Shown here: piece after piece, positions 48,534 through 57,316 of the stretch
Layout of the letters: every line of letters begins with the position of its first letter
Position numbering within the stretch: the stretch's first letter is position 1
Assembly: GCA_902544085.1 (NCBI GenBank)
Contig: CACCAP010000005.1
Location: forward strand, 62,001-126,000
Source: an uncultured Bacteroidota bacterium
GTDB taxonomy: Bacteria; Bacteroidota; Bacteroidia; Flavobacteriales; Flavobacteriaceae
Length of the DNA: 64,000 bases
Direction: 5' to 3'
The notes under the pieces: model-generated
Databases searched by the model: none
What the model was told of the DNA's origin: nothing
Seen by the model: the letters and a program-made list of their open reading frames with translations, nothing else
Translations under genes and position numbers: made by a program

Positions 48534-49601
48534 TTGGAAATTAAAATCTCAAAGAAAAAACCTTCATTCAAGATCTCAAAAAATTTTGAGAATTACCTTA
48601 AAGAACATAATCGCTTTCAAAAAATACCAATAGAATACTCAGATTTACGAAGGTATACTGGCTCTGTTGAATTGTTTGACAAAAATGACGAAAATACGTT
48701 ATGGCAGAGAGTATTTTATAATGATTCTGAAAGAATAGAAATAGAACAAAATTTAAAATTGGTTTACAATTTACTGTATAGTGATGGAAGTTCTTCAAAT
48801 TTGAATGATTTAGAAATTGATTCTGTTGATTTTTGCACCTTTGGAAATTCAAATCCCTTCAGGGTTAAAGTCAAAAATAAGCTCAATGATAATTTTACAT
48901 ACTACTACATAAAAATTGCAGATTCATCAAGAATTTACGGTTTAGAGTTAGAACATATCACATCGCCCAATAACTTGAATTACATATACTACAATGATAC
49001 CCTCATTGAAGAGCATATTTCCGGAATCCCAGGTGATTATTTTTTTAAAAATCAAATCTCATCTTGCAGTGAGTCTGAAAAGTCGCAGATCGCAAAGGAA
49101 TTTGTCAAATTTAGTGAAAGATGCATGATCAGACTTTTGGGTGATATGCGTTCTTATAACTATGTAATCGTACCAATTCATGATTTTGATCAAGTGATAT
49201 ATAAGATAAGGGCAATAGATTTTGATCAGCAATCGTATGAGGGTGAATTTAGTTTATATAGACCTCAACTATTTAAAGATAATGAACCTGTCATTGATTT
49301 AGTAAAAAATAAATTATTATTAGAGTCAATTAACCAATATAAAATTGAGGAGAGAGCAATTGTTGTTAAAAGATTGCTAGGATCAAAAAATAAAGTTGAG
49401 AGCTTGATTGAATCAATGAAGTTTGATAAAATTTCAAGTGATGAAAAAGTCAATAAACTTACTCAGCAAATTTATTTTTTAACAAAGGACAATTCATTTA
49501 AAAACCTTAATTCAATGGGAGAAGTTTTAGAAAAGTCCTTTGATTATTTAATATCAAATTATGAGAATCATGAAATGCTAAGAATTAATAAGGTTTTCTA
49601 A
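48534..49601 (+). CDS. Protein of unknown function with kinase-like fold features
   Basis: A 355-residue cytosolic protein with a TTG start. I do not recognise a named family. Several residues follow the order of protein-kinase-like enzymes of the APH/HipA type: Lys127 in YYYIKIADS (beta-3-like VxK), Glu138/Glu140 in LELEHI, a hinge-like TLIEEHISGIPGDYF, then GDMRSYN with D204 and N209 in the DxxxxN spacing of a catalytic loop, and AIDFD (D229) in the DFG position. There is no Gly-rich loop that I can point to, and the N-terminal 100 residues are unassigned. It may be an active small-molecule or protein kinase or a pseudokinase. It sits between uvrB (divergent) and ctaA (convergent, 17-base overlap); the context gives no clear partner. 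Confidence 0.6.
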   Translation: MEIKISKKKPSFKISKNFENYLKEHNRFQKIPIEYSDLRRYTGSVELFDKNDENTLWQRVFYNDSERIEIEQNLKLVYNLLYSDGSSSNLNDLEIDSVDFCTFGNSNPFRVKVKNKLNDNFTYYYIKIADSSRIYGLELEHITSPNNLNYIYYNDTLIEEHISGIPGDYFFKNQISSCSESEKSQIAKEFVKFSERCMIRLLGDMRSYNYVIVPIHDFDQVIYKIRAIDFDQQSYEGEFSLYRPQLFKDNEPVIDLVKNKLLLESINQYKIEERAIVVKRLLGSKNKVESLIESMKFDKISSDEKVNKLTQQIYFLTKDNSFKNLNSMGEVLEKSFDYLISNYENHEMLRINKVF

Positions 49602-49995
49602 GTTTCAGCAACCAGTAAAATTGTAAGCTTAGTATAAAAATTGAAATTAGTAAGTGGATTGGTTGAGTTAATATTGGAAAAGAAAAGTAATACATAGATG
49701 CTCCGATTATAATTTCAGTTAATATTAAAAAATTTATCATTTTTATAAATTTCAAATCAACTTTAGATTTTTTTGCCAGAAACAACAAGTAGAAGTTGGA
49801 TAAGAAAACCAATATTGAAAATGTTCTGTGTATATAAAAATTTAATTCGGGTTTATTCAGCCAAAAATCTTTTTTTTCAAAGCCAAGAATATCAATTTGA
49901 TTGTCAATAAATTCCCTTACCGAAATGCCTAATGATATTTGAATAAGCATTAGGATGATCGCAATAATTAAAAAGAATTTAATTCTTGATTTCAT
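49585..49995 (-). CDS. ctaA: Heme A synthase (COX15/CtaA), C-terminal half
   Basis: A 136-residue membrane protein with four hydrophobic segments matching the second half of COX15/CtaA. It includes two conserved His, in FYIHRTFSIL and QPIHLLISIF, that bind heme in the full enzyme. It starts with an ATG overlapping the end of the N-terminal half by 17 bases, in the +1 frame. Removing one A from the AAAAAAA run at 49999-50005 would join the two frames into one protein of about 330 residues, the usual family length. So this is a frameshifted gene, an assembly error, or a real split made by coupled translation. Confidence 0.82.
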   Translation of the reverse strand: MKSRIKFFLIIAIILMLIQISLGISVREFIDNQIDILGFEKKDFWLNKPELNFYIHRTFSILVFLSNFYLLFLAKKSKVDLKFIKMINFLILTEIIIGASMYYFSFPILTQPIHLLISIFILSLQFYWLLKLRKPY

Positions 49996-50578
49996 CAGTT
50001 TTTTTAATATTATAAACCATCAATAAAACTATTATAATAGCCATAATTAAATGAGTGCTAATTTTATAAGGTGCTAAATTTGAATCAACAACTAATTTTC
50101 CCAACCATGCTTGAAGACCTATTGATATTAATATAATTGAGCTAAGTGGTACAAAAACCTTCTTTTTATTTTGAAGGAAAAACGAAAAAATGAACATGAG
50201 AAGAACTGAAAACCCCGCCAAAACACCGAGTAATCTATTTATATATTCAAACCAAGTATGAACTACATTAAAGTCCGTATAATCATGTTTGGTATATTTC
50301 ACCCAATTGTTTTTTTCAAATCTTTCTTTGGATATAAATTCAACCTTTGCATTGTAAAAGGCACCTTCATATAATATCATGATATTTTTATTGTAGTGGG
50401 AATTTGGCTTCCAAATTAGTTTAGTTTCATCGATAGGAGGAATGTAATATCCAAAACATTTTGGCCAATCAGGACAACCCATGCCACTTCCTGTCATTCT
50501 TACAGTGGATCCAGCAAAAATCACTAAGAAAACAAGTAAAAGAGATATTTTAGAAATTATAATATACTTATTTTTCAT
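49979..50578 (-). CDS. ctaA: Heme A synthase (COX15/CtaA), N-terminal half
   Basis: A 199-residue membrane protein with four hydrophobic segments. It contains the hallmark VRMTGSGMGCPDWPKCFG near the N-terminus, VVHTWFEYINRLLG and KISTHLIMAI with the first pair of heme His. In the full enzyme heme O is oxidised to heme A for cytochrome c oxidase. The frame ends with KKTDEIKN just after the 7-A run, where relatives continue into the second four-helix half. It overlaps cca by 11 bases. Confidence 0.85.
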   Translation of the reverse strand: MKNKYIIISKISLLLVFLVIFAGSTVRMTGSGMGCPDWPKCFGYYIPPIDETKLIWKPNSHYNKNIMILYEGAFYNAKVEFISKERFEKNNWVKYTKHDYTDFNVVHTWFEYINRLLGVLAGFSVLLMFIFSFFLQNKKKVFVPLSSIILISIGLQAWLGKLVVDSNLAPYKISTHLIMAIIIVLLMVYNIKKTDEIKN

Positions 50579-51992
50579 ACTTCTTTAATCCTAATCCCTC
50601 TCCAACAATCATCATCAATTCTTTAGCTTGAATCGCATCATTATTAATATCACCATTTAAAATAGCTTCTTTAATTCTTTCTTTAATTAGACCAATTTCC
50701 TTACACGGCTTTATACCAAAATAATCCATGATATACTTACCTGATATTGGTGGTTGAAAGTTTCTTATTTTATCTCTTTCCTCTACATCTTTAATTTTTT
50801 CTCTGACAACCTTGAAGTTATTCAAATATTTTTTTTCAAGTTTTACATTTTTTGTGGTTATATCTGCTTCACAAAGTGTCATCAAGTCATCAATATCATC
50901 ACCAGCATCAAAAATTAATCTTCTAATTGCTGAATCAGTAATCTCGCTTGAAGAAAGTATAACAGGTCTAGAGCTCAACAACACTAGCTTTTTTACATAA
51001 TCTAATTTATAATTTAGAGGAAGCTTAAGCCTTTTAAAAATTTTAAAAACCATTTTTGATCCAACATATTCATGTCCGTGAAATGACCATCCTTTTTTCT
51101 TGTTGTATCTTTTTGTCTTAGGTTTACCAATATCATGTAAAAGTGCGACCCACCTCAACCATAAGTTGTCTGTATTTTTACAAATATTATCTAAAACTTG
51201 TAGTGTATGGTAGAAGTTATCCTTATGAGTTTTTCCTTCAATTTCATCAATGCCCTCTAGCTTTATTAGCTCAGGTAATATTATCTCAAGTAAGCCAGTT
51301 TTCATCAACAAAATAAATCCGATTGAGGGCTTTGGAGATAATAAAATTTTATTTAATTCCTCGTGAATTCTTTCCTTTGAAATAATATTAATTCTTTCTT
51401 TTTCACTTTTTATAATTTCAATATTTGAATTTTTAATTTCAAAATTTAATTGTGATGCAAATCTTATAGCTCTCATCATTCTTAGTGGATCATCATAAAA
51501 AGTTATTTTGGGATCTTTTGGGGTTTTAATTATGCCTTTCTTTAAGTCATAGACACCATCAAACAAATCAATTATTTTTCCTTTGTTATCCTCATTTAAA
51601 GAAATTGCAATTGAATTAATTGTAAAATCTCTTCTTGAAATATCATCTTCAAAAGTTCCAATTGATACCACTGGATTTCTTGAGCTATTTTGATAACTCT
51701 CTTTTCTTGATCCAACAAATTCAATTTCAAGGTCATTATAAGCAATCATCGCAGTACCAAAGTTTTTGAAGATTTGCAAATTAGCCTTGGAACCTAACTT
51801 TTTTTTTACTTCGCTAGCAAAAGATATTCCATCACCGATTACCAAAACATCAATATCCTTACTTTTTCTTCCAAGAAGCAAGTCTCTGACATATCCACCT
51901 ACAAGGAATGTTCTGGTTTTTAGTTTAGTTGATATATTTGAGATTATATCTATAATTTCGACATTCAATTCTTCATTAACTAACATACTCAT
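50568..51992 (-). CDS. cca: CCA tRNA nucleotidyltransferase (HD-domain type)
   Basis: A 474-residue class II nucleotidyltransferase. The head domain has FLVGGYVRDLLLGRKSKDID and DFTINSIAISL; the RNA-binding domain has DDPLRMMRAIRFASQL; an HD domain has VALLHDIGKPKTKRY. None of the tRNAs in this window encodes CCA, so this activity is needed. It starts in a TAATG overlap with the Sua5-type gene. Confidence 0.93.
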   Translation of the reverse strand: MSMLVNEELNVEIIDIISNISTKLKTRTFLVGGYVRDLLLGRKSKDIDVLVIGDGISFASEVKKKLGSKANLQIFKNFGTAMIAYNDLEIEFVGSRKESYQNSSRNPVVSIGTFEDDISRRDFTINSIAISLNEDNKGKIIDLFDGVYDLKKGIIKTPKDPKITFYDDPLRMMRAIRFASQLNFEIKNSNIEIIKSEKERINIISKERIHEELNKILLSPKPSIGFILLMKTGLLEIILPELIKLEGIDEIEGKTHKDNFYHTLQVLDNICKNTDNLWLRWVALLHDIGKPKTKRYNKKKGWSFHGHEYVGSKMVFKIFKRLKLPLNYKLDYVKKLVLLSSRPVILSSSEITDSAIRRLIFDAGDDIDDLMTLCEADITTKNVKLEKKYLNNFKVVREKIKDVEERDKIRNFQPPISGKYIMDYFGIKPCKEIGLIKERIKEAILNGDINNDAIQAKELMMIVGEGLGLKKYEK

Positions 51993-52531
51993 TAACTTCT
52001 AATTACTTTTACATTGGACATCTCATCAATACTAACGATTCTAGAGGGTTTGTTTTGTTGATTTTCATCAAAATTTATACTATAATCAACAAGTTTCAAC
52101 AAATCTTTATCAATTTCTTTAAAATATTTTGGAATTTTTTCACCTGAAAAATTAGCTGATGTTGATGTAATTGGTTTTTTTAGTTTATTGATGAGTTGAA
52201 GACAGATTTTATTTTTTGGAATTCTTATAGCAATACTAGTCGGATAACTATCTATATTCTTACTCTTGTTAAAAATTACAGTTGTTGGCTCATTTGAGTC
52301 TAACAGATATTTTTCTGAAATATCAGGTAAATCGGTGACATAATTTTTTACCATTTCTAATCCGTTCATTAAACATATCAGAGGTGTGTTGGATTTTCTA
52401 TTTTTAATCTCATTAATTTTTGAAATTGAACTCAATTTTGTTGCATCACAACCTATTCCATATACAGTATCAGTTGGGTAAATAATAACCCCCCCTGATG
52501 ACAATATTTCTAAACATTTTTTTGTAACCAT
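51992..52531 (-). CDS. Threonylcarbamoyl-AMP synthase (Sua5/YrdC/TsaC type)
   Basis: A 179-residue single-domain YrdC-fold protein that makes threonylcarbamoyl-AMP for t6A37 of ANN-decoding tRNAs. Motifs: GGVIIYPTDTVYGIGCDAT, KNRKSNTPLICLM, SIAIRIPKN and PITSTSANFSGE. The Sua5 C-terminal domain is absent, as in TsaC. Its stop and the cca start share TAATG, a tRNA maturation pair. Confidence 0.93.
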   Translation of the reverse strand: MVTKKCLEILSSGGVIIYPTDTVYGIGCDATKLSSISKINEIKNRKSNTPLICLMNGLEMVKNYVTDLPDISEKYLLDSNEPTTVIFNKSKNIDSYPTSIAIRIPKNKICLQLINKLKKPITSTSANFSGEKIPKYFKEIDKDLLKLVDYSINFDENQQNKPSRIVSIDEMSNVKVIRS

Positions 52532-52540
52532 TTTAATGTA

Positions 52541-53347
52541 CTAAGCAGAAACATTATAATCTCTTAAAGCATCATTCAATGAAGTTTTTTTATTAGTGCT
52601 TTCTTTTCTTTTTCCAATAATAAGAGCACATGGTACATTGTAATGACCTGCATTAAAATCTTTAGTGACAGTGCCGGGAATTACAACTGAGTTTTCTGGA
52701 ATGTAGCCTTTATAAAATATTGGCTTTTTTTCCGAAACATCAATAATTTTAGTGGATGCTGTTAAAACAACATTAGCACCTAGTACTGCTTGTTTCTCAA
52801 CCCTTACACCCTCTACAATGATACACCTTGATCCAATAAAAACATCATCTTCAATGATAACAGGAGCAGCTTGAACAGGTTCTAAAACACCGCCGATTCC
52901 TACTCCTCCACTAACATGTACATTTTTACCTATTTGAGCACAACTTCCAACTGTAGCCCATGTATCAATCATAGTTCCTGATCCAATATTTGACCCAATA
53001 TTCACATAGCTTGGCATCAAGACTACACCTTTGTGAATAAAAGACCCATATCTTGCGATTGCATGAGGAACGACTCGAACTCCTTGTTCTTTGTAGTTGG
53101 TTTTAAGTTTAATTTTATCATGAAATTCAAATGGGCCTAACTCGATGGTTTTCATCTCCATCAAAGGAAAAAACAAAATTACAGCTTTTTTAACCCACTC
53201 ATTTACAATCCATTTACTATCAATTTTTTCTGCAACTTTTATTTCTCCTTTGTTTAATTTCTCAAGTGTGGATTTAACCGCATCTGAATATTTTTTTTCT
53301 TTCAAAAGGTCCCTATTATTCCAAACAATGTCAATGAGTTCTTTCAT
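52541..53347 (-). CDS. dapD: Tetrahydrodipicolinate N-succinyltransferase
   Basis: A 268-residue left-handed beta-helix enzyme of the succinylated lysine/DAP pathway. The hexapeptide region spans about residues 100-215 (VVPHAIARYGSFIHKGV, NIGSGTMIDTWATVGSC, IGKNVHVSGGVGIGGVLEP, DVFIGSRCIIVEGV). A -7-like TATATTTG lies at 53365-53358 upstream, but without a well-spaced -33. lysA in this window encodes the last step of the same pathway. Confidence 0.96.
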   Translation of the reverse strand: MKELIDIVWNNRDLLKEKKYSDAVKSTLEKLNKGEIKVAEKIDSKWIVNEWVKKAVILFFPLMEMKTIELGPFEFHDKIKLKTNYKEQGVRVVPHAIARYGSFIHKGVVLMPSYVNIGSNIGSGTMIDTWATVGSCAQIGKNVHVSGGVGIGGVLEPVQAAPVIIEDDVFIGSRCIIVEGVRVEKQAVLGANVVLTASTKIIDVSEKKPIFYKGYIPENSVVIPGTVTKDFNAGHYNVPCALIIGKRKESTNKKTSLNDALRDYNVSA

Positions 53348-53412
53348 CTTTTTTTTGCAAATATAATTTATACAAAATCAATTACTTACACTTAAATATT
53401 TAATTTTGTCAA

Positions 53413-53823
53413 ATGAGTAAGGTATTAGCAATAGATTATGGAAAGAAAAGATGTGGTTTTGCTATTAGTGATGAAGATCAATCAATCGCATTTCCACTAG
53501 AGACGGTGGACAATAAAGAGATTTATCAATACATAAAAAATATCACTGAAAATGAGAATATTGTGAAATTTGTCATTGGTTTACCAAGAACTAATACGAA
53601 TGATTTATTTAATCTTGAAAGTGAAATTAAATTATTTATAAAAAAAATTAAACTAGATTATCCAAACCTAGGAATTTTCAGAGAGGATGAAAGATTCACG
53701 TCAAGTTTAGCAAAACTTTTAATTGCAAAATCTGATTTAAAAAAAACAAAAAGAGAAAATAAAAAATTAATTGATAAAATAAGCGCTACAATAATATTAC
53801 AGTCATTTCTAAAAAAATTATAA
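53413..53823 (+). CDS. ruvX: Putative pre-16S rRNA nuclease / RuvX (YqgF)
   Basis: A 136-residue RNase H-fold protein. Signatures: LAIDYGKKRCGFAISDE at the N-terminus, FVIGLPRTNTND, and EDERFTSSLAKLL with conserved acidic residues. YqgF was first called a Holliday junction resolvase and acts in 16S rRNA 5' maturation in E. coli. The stop overlaps the def start by one base (TAATG). Confidence 0.94.
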   Translation: MSKVLAIDYGKKRCGFAISDEDQSIAFPLETVDNKEIYQYIKNITENENIVKFVIGLPRTNTNDLFNLESEIKLFIKKIKLDYPNLGIFREDERFTSSLAKLLIAKSDLKKTKRENKKLIDKISATIILQSFLKKL

Positions 53824-54389
53824 TGATATTACCAATTTTGGCATATGGACATCCAATACTGAGAAAAAAATGTAAATCAATTGAGGAAAATTCAAAGGAG
53901 ATTAAAAGTTTAATCTCTAACATGTGGGAAACTATGTATAATGCGGAGGGAGTAGGATTGGCCGCGCCTCAGGTTGGAGTTAATAAAAAAATATTTATAA
54001 TCGATGCCAATCCATTATTTCCTAAGGACCAAGAGATTTCTGATTTTGAAAAACTTAATTCCAAAAAAGTATTTATAAATCCAGAGATTACAGACATGGA
54101 CGGTGATCAATGTTATTTTAATGAGGGTTGCTTAAGTATTCCTGAGATTAGAGCTGAAATTAAAAGACCAAATATGATCAAAGTTGAATTTCTTGATGAA
54201 AATTTCAATCATAATTCTGTAATTTTTAAGGGATTACTAGCAAGAGTAATTCTACACGAAAATGATCACATAAATGGAGTTTTATTTACTGATAAAATAT
54301 CCAGTTTTAAAAGAAAAATTATTCAAAACAAATTAGATCGGATTAAAAAAGGCAAAATCGAAACCCAATATAAAATGAGTTTTTTATAA
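53823..54389 (+). CDS. def: Peptide deformylase
   Basis: A 188-residue metalloenzyme that removes the formyl group from new proteins. All three motifs are clear: GVGLAAPQVG, EGCLSIP (metal Cys) and HENDHINGVLF (metal His, catalytic Glu). Length is normal. TAATG overlaps join it to ruvX and mazG on both sides. Confidence 0.97.
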   Translation: MILPILAYGHPILRKKCKSIEENSKEIKSLISNMWETMYNAEGVGLAAPQVGVNKKIFIIDANPLFPKDQEISDFEKLNSKKVFINPEITDMDGDQCYFNEGCLSIPEIRAEIKRPNMIKVEFLDENFNHNSVIFKGLLARVILHENDHINGVLFTDKISSFKRKIIQNKLDRIKKGKIETQYKMSFL

Positions 54390-55162
54390 TGAAAGAATTA
54401 CATAGGTTATTAAATATCATGGATGATTTAAGATCCAAATGCCCGTGGGATAGAAAACAAACAATTCAAAGTCTTAAAAACTTGACAATAGAAGAAGTAT
54501 ATGAATTAACTGATGCAATTGAGAGTGAAAACTTTGAAAATCTTAAAGAAGAACTGGGAGATTTGTTGCTACACATTGTTTTTTATTCTAAAATAGCGTC
54601 AGAGAAAAAGAAATTTAATTTTAAGGACGTTGTTAATGATTTATGTGATAAATTAATTTACAGACATCCTCATATTTATGGTGATCTAGTTGTTAAGACC
54701 GAGGAAGAAGTGAAATTAAATTGGGAAAATTTAAAATCGAAAAAAACAAAAAAAAGTATACTTTCAGGTATTCCTAAAAAGTTGCCAACAATTCTGAAAG
54801 CTCAAAGAGCTCAAGATAAAGCCTCAAGTGTTGGATTTGATTGGAATTCAATTAGTTCAGTAAAATCCAAATTAAAGGAAGAAATTAAAGAGTTGGATAA
54901 TGAGATTATTGGAAAAAACAGAGATAAAATTGAAGATGAATTTGGTGATGTTCTTTTTACTCTCATTAATTATTCTAGATTTTTAAAAATTGATCCTGAA
55001 TTAAGCTTAAAAAAATCAACTGAAAAGTTTATTGGTCGATTTAAAATTTTAGAAGAAATTATAAGAAATAAAAAACAAAAAATTAGTGTGCTAGATAAGA
55101 ATGAATTAGAAATAATATGGAAAGAGTCTAAAAAAATATTTCAATCAAATAAAATGACTTAA
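54389..55162 (+). CDS. mazG: Nucleoside triphosphate pyrophosphohydrolase MazG
   Basis: A 257-residue protein with two MazG domains. First: CPWDRKQTIQSLKNLTIEE, then EELGDLLLHIVFYS. Second: EIKELDNEI, then EDEFGDVLFTLINYSRF. These hold the EExxE/ExxD metal ligands. It cleaves (d)NTPs to monophosphates as a house-cleaning enzyme. Its end overlaps the convergent DUF349 gene by 18 bases. Confidence 0.95.
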   Translation: MKELHRLLNIMDDLRSKCPWDRKQTIQSLKNLTIEEVYELTDAIESENFENLKEELGDLLLHIVFYSKIASEKKKFNFKDVVNDLCDKLIYRHPHIYGDLVVKTEEEVKLNWENLKSKKTKKSILSGIPKKLPTILKAQRAQDKASSVGFDWNSISSVKSKLKEEIKELDNEIIGKNRDKIEDEFGDVLFTLINYSRFLKIDPELSLKKSTEKFIGRFKILEEIIRNKKQKISVLDKNELEIIWKESKKIFQSNKMT

Positions 55163-56554
55163 TTTCTTCTTTTGTAAAATTAAATCCTTATTAAATCTTT
55201 CTATCTGATTGTGAACACTATCAAAAATTGAATTGTCAGATTTTCCAGATTTTATAAATGTTAAATTATTCTCAAGTTGACCAATTTGTTTTTTAATCTC
55301 ATCAATTTTTTTCTTTATTTTCATTTTTGCTAAACTCTTTTCCCTATCTGACATTAAACTTGATTTTATTTTCATAATATTCGTTTCGATATCAGATTGA
55401 TCGTGCCCTACGTCTTTAAATTTTTTGCTTAAAAAAACTGACAGTTCATTTAACTGATTAATTGGAATTGATACATCAATCTCTGAAAGTTTTTGAATTT
55501 CATCTTCAATATCTTGTTTTGAAAAGTTCTGCTTAATTTCATTAATAATTCCTTTAAGTTTTTCAGAATTCTTTTCTTCAATCATCTTTTTATTAGAAAT
55601 ATTGTCGCCAATCTTTTCATAACAATCACTCAATAAATCAAAGAAAACTTTTCTATTCTCTTTATTTTTTTTGAAGGGAACATTTCCAATATTTATAAAA
55701 CTTTTCTTTAATTCTTGTAAATCTGCATGCGTTGGTATTTTATCTTTTTTGTAAATTTTTTTTAAGTTATCAATCAATTCTACTTGTTTGCCAATATTGT
55801 TGGAATAGTCCCTTTTTAAATTTTTAAAAAATAAGTTTTTTTCTTGTAAAAACTTCTTATTTATATTTTTAAACTTTACCCATAATTCCTCGTTTTCACT
55901 GTGATCTACTGGACCGATATCTATAAATTTTTGTTTTGATGATTCAAAAGAGTTGATTTTTTTTATCCAAGATGTTTTACCACCGCAATCTTGCTCACAT
56001 ATTGATTCCATTTCATCAACTAAACTTTTTTTATCTTCAATAAATCTGTTGACATATTTTTCTTTATTGATTAAATATTCTTTTTTTGAATCTTTGATTT
56101 GTTTTACATATTGATCAAATTCTTCATTTAATTTTCCCTCAAGGTTTTGCCAAGTAGGTCCAGTTAGAAAATTCCATCTCTTGATGATTTTGAGAGAATC
56201 TCTATAACTTTTTATCTTATTAGCATTATTATTTAATTTCTTTATTTTCATTATTAATTCTTTCTTCTCAAACAAGTTTTTCTCCAAATCTTTTTCTTTA
56301 AATTCCCTGTTCAGATAGATCAAATCATAATAGAGTTTTACTTGATGATTGTAAGAATTATTTAAATTAAATGCTGAGTGGCTTGGAACTTTTCCAATAT
56401 TCATCCATTTTCTTCTAATATTTTTGAAAATATTTTCTTTTTCTTCAAATTTTAAATCATTTGAAATAAGAACTTTCAAATCTTCAATTAGTTTAGTTTT
56501 TTTTTGAAAATTTTCTTTAAAATCTATAAATTTTTTTCCTTTTTTATTTCCCAT
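55145..56554 (-). CDS. DUF349 domain protein
   Basis: A 469-residue, highly charged, helical protein built of several DUF349 repeats (WMNIGKVPSHSAFN, WNFLTGPTWQNLEGKLNEEF, FIDIGPVDHSENEELWVKF, FINIGNVPFKKNKENRKVFF), each about 70 residues with the recurring W/F-x-x-I/T-G-x-V pattern. A C-terminal coiled coil ends the protein. The function of the family is unknown. Cytosolic. It lies downstream of aroE, the usual flavobacterial neighbourhood. Confidence 0.9.
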   Translation of the reverse strand: MGNKKGKKFIDFKENFQKKTKLIEDLKVLISNDLKFEEKENIFKNIRRKWMNIGKVPSHSAFNLNNSYNHQVKLYYDLIYLNREFKEKDLEKNLFEKKELIMKIKKLNNNANKIKSYRDSLKIIKRWNFLTGPTWQNLEGKLNEEFDQYVKQIKDSKKEYLINKEKYVNRFIEDKKSLVDEMESICEQDCGGKTSWIKKINSFESSKQKFIDIGPVDHSENEELWVKFKNINKKFLQEKNLFFKNLKRDYSNNIGKQVELIDNLKKIYKKDKIPTHADLQELKKSFINIGNVPFKKNKENRKVFFDLLSDCYEKIGDNISNKKMIEEKNSEKLKGIINEIKQNFSKQDIEDEIQKLSEIDVSIPINQLNELSVFLSKKFKDVGHDQSDIETNIMKIKSSLMSDREKSLAKMKIKKKIDEIKKQIGQLENNLTFIKSGKSDNSIFDSVHNQIERFNKDLILQKKKLSHFI

Positions 56555-56593
56555 TGATAGAAAGAAATATTTCTTTAAGTTAACAATATTTTA

Positions 56594-57316
56594 TTAACTG
56601 TTCCATATCTTCCAACTTTCCTCTGCCTGAAATTCTAGCATGTTTAGACCATTTTTTATTGTTGCACCAAGTTTTTCAGACTTTATTAAAAACTTTGTTT
56701 TTGTAGGATTATAAATTAAGTCATAACAAAAACTCTTTTCTGAAATAAATTCAAAATTTATTGGAGGACAATCATTTGTATTAGGAAATGTACCGAGTGG
56801 TGTTGTATTAATTATTAGGTCAGAATTGCATATGTAATTTTTTTGATTAGAATATTTTAAAAATTTTGGATCTGATTTTCTTGAAAAAATTACATGTGGT
56901 ATTTTTTTAATCTTGAGTGCAAAAGCGATAGCTTTACATGCTCCCCCACTACCTAAAATTGCAACATTTTTGAAATCAAAGCCATCGATTGACTTATAAA
57001 AACCAATATAATCAGTGTTGTAGCCAACAAGCCTTCCATCTTTAATTTTGATGGTATTAACTGCACCGATTTTTTTTGCATTCTCATCTAATGAATCTAA
57101 AAAATTAATAATTTCTTCTTTATATGGAATTGTTACATTAAATCCATTAAAATCATTTAATTTTATCTTTTTAAAGTCCTCTATTCTTTTGATGTCACAG
57201 TTAATATATTCATAACTGTCTAAATTCTCCCTTTTGAACTTTTTAGAAAAATATTGTTTCGAAAATGAATAGTCTATATTTTTACCTATTAGTCCGAATC
57301 TTTTTTTTTGGGGCAT
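56594..57316 (-). CDS. aroE: Shikimate dehydrogenase
   Basis: A 240-residue NADP enzyme of the shikimate pathway. Features: FGLIGKNIDYSFSKQYF, the catalytic Lys in NVTIPYKEEI, GYNTDYIGFYKSI, the nucleotide-binding VAILGSGGACKAIAFAL, and the C-terminal NMLEFQAEESWKIW. It overlaps the end of the upstream DUF368 gene by 35 bases; the start ATG is retained because the family motif begins only seven residues in. Confidence 0.95.
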   Translation of the reverse strand: MPQKKRFGLIGKNIDYSFSKQYFSKKFKRENLDSYEYINCDIKRIEDFKKIKLNDFNGFNVTIPYKEEIINFLDSLDENAKKIGAVNTIKIKDGRLVGYNTDYIGFYKSIDGFDFKNVAILGSGGACKAIAFALKIKKIPHVIFSRKSDPKFLKYSNQKNYICNSDLIINTTPLGTFPNTNDCPPINFEFISEKSFCYDLIYNPTKTKFLIKSEKLGATIKNGLNMLEFQAEESWKIWNS

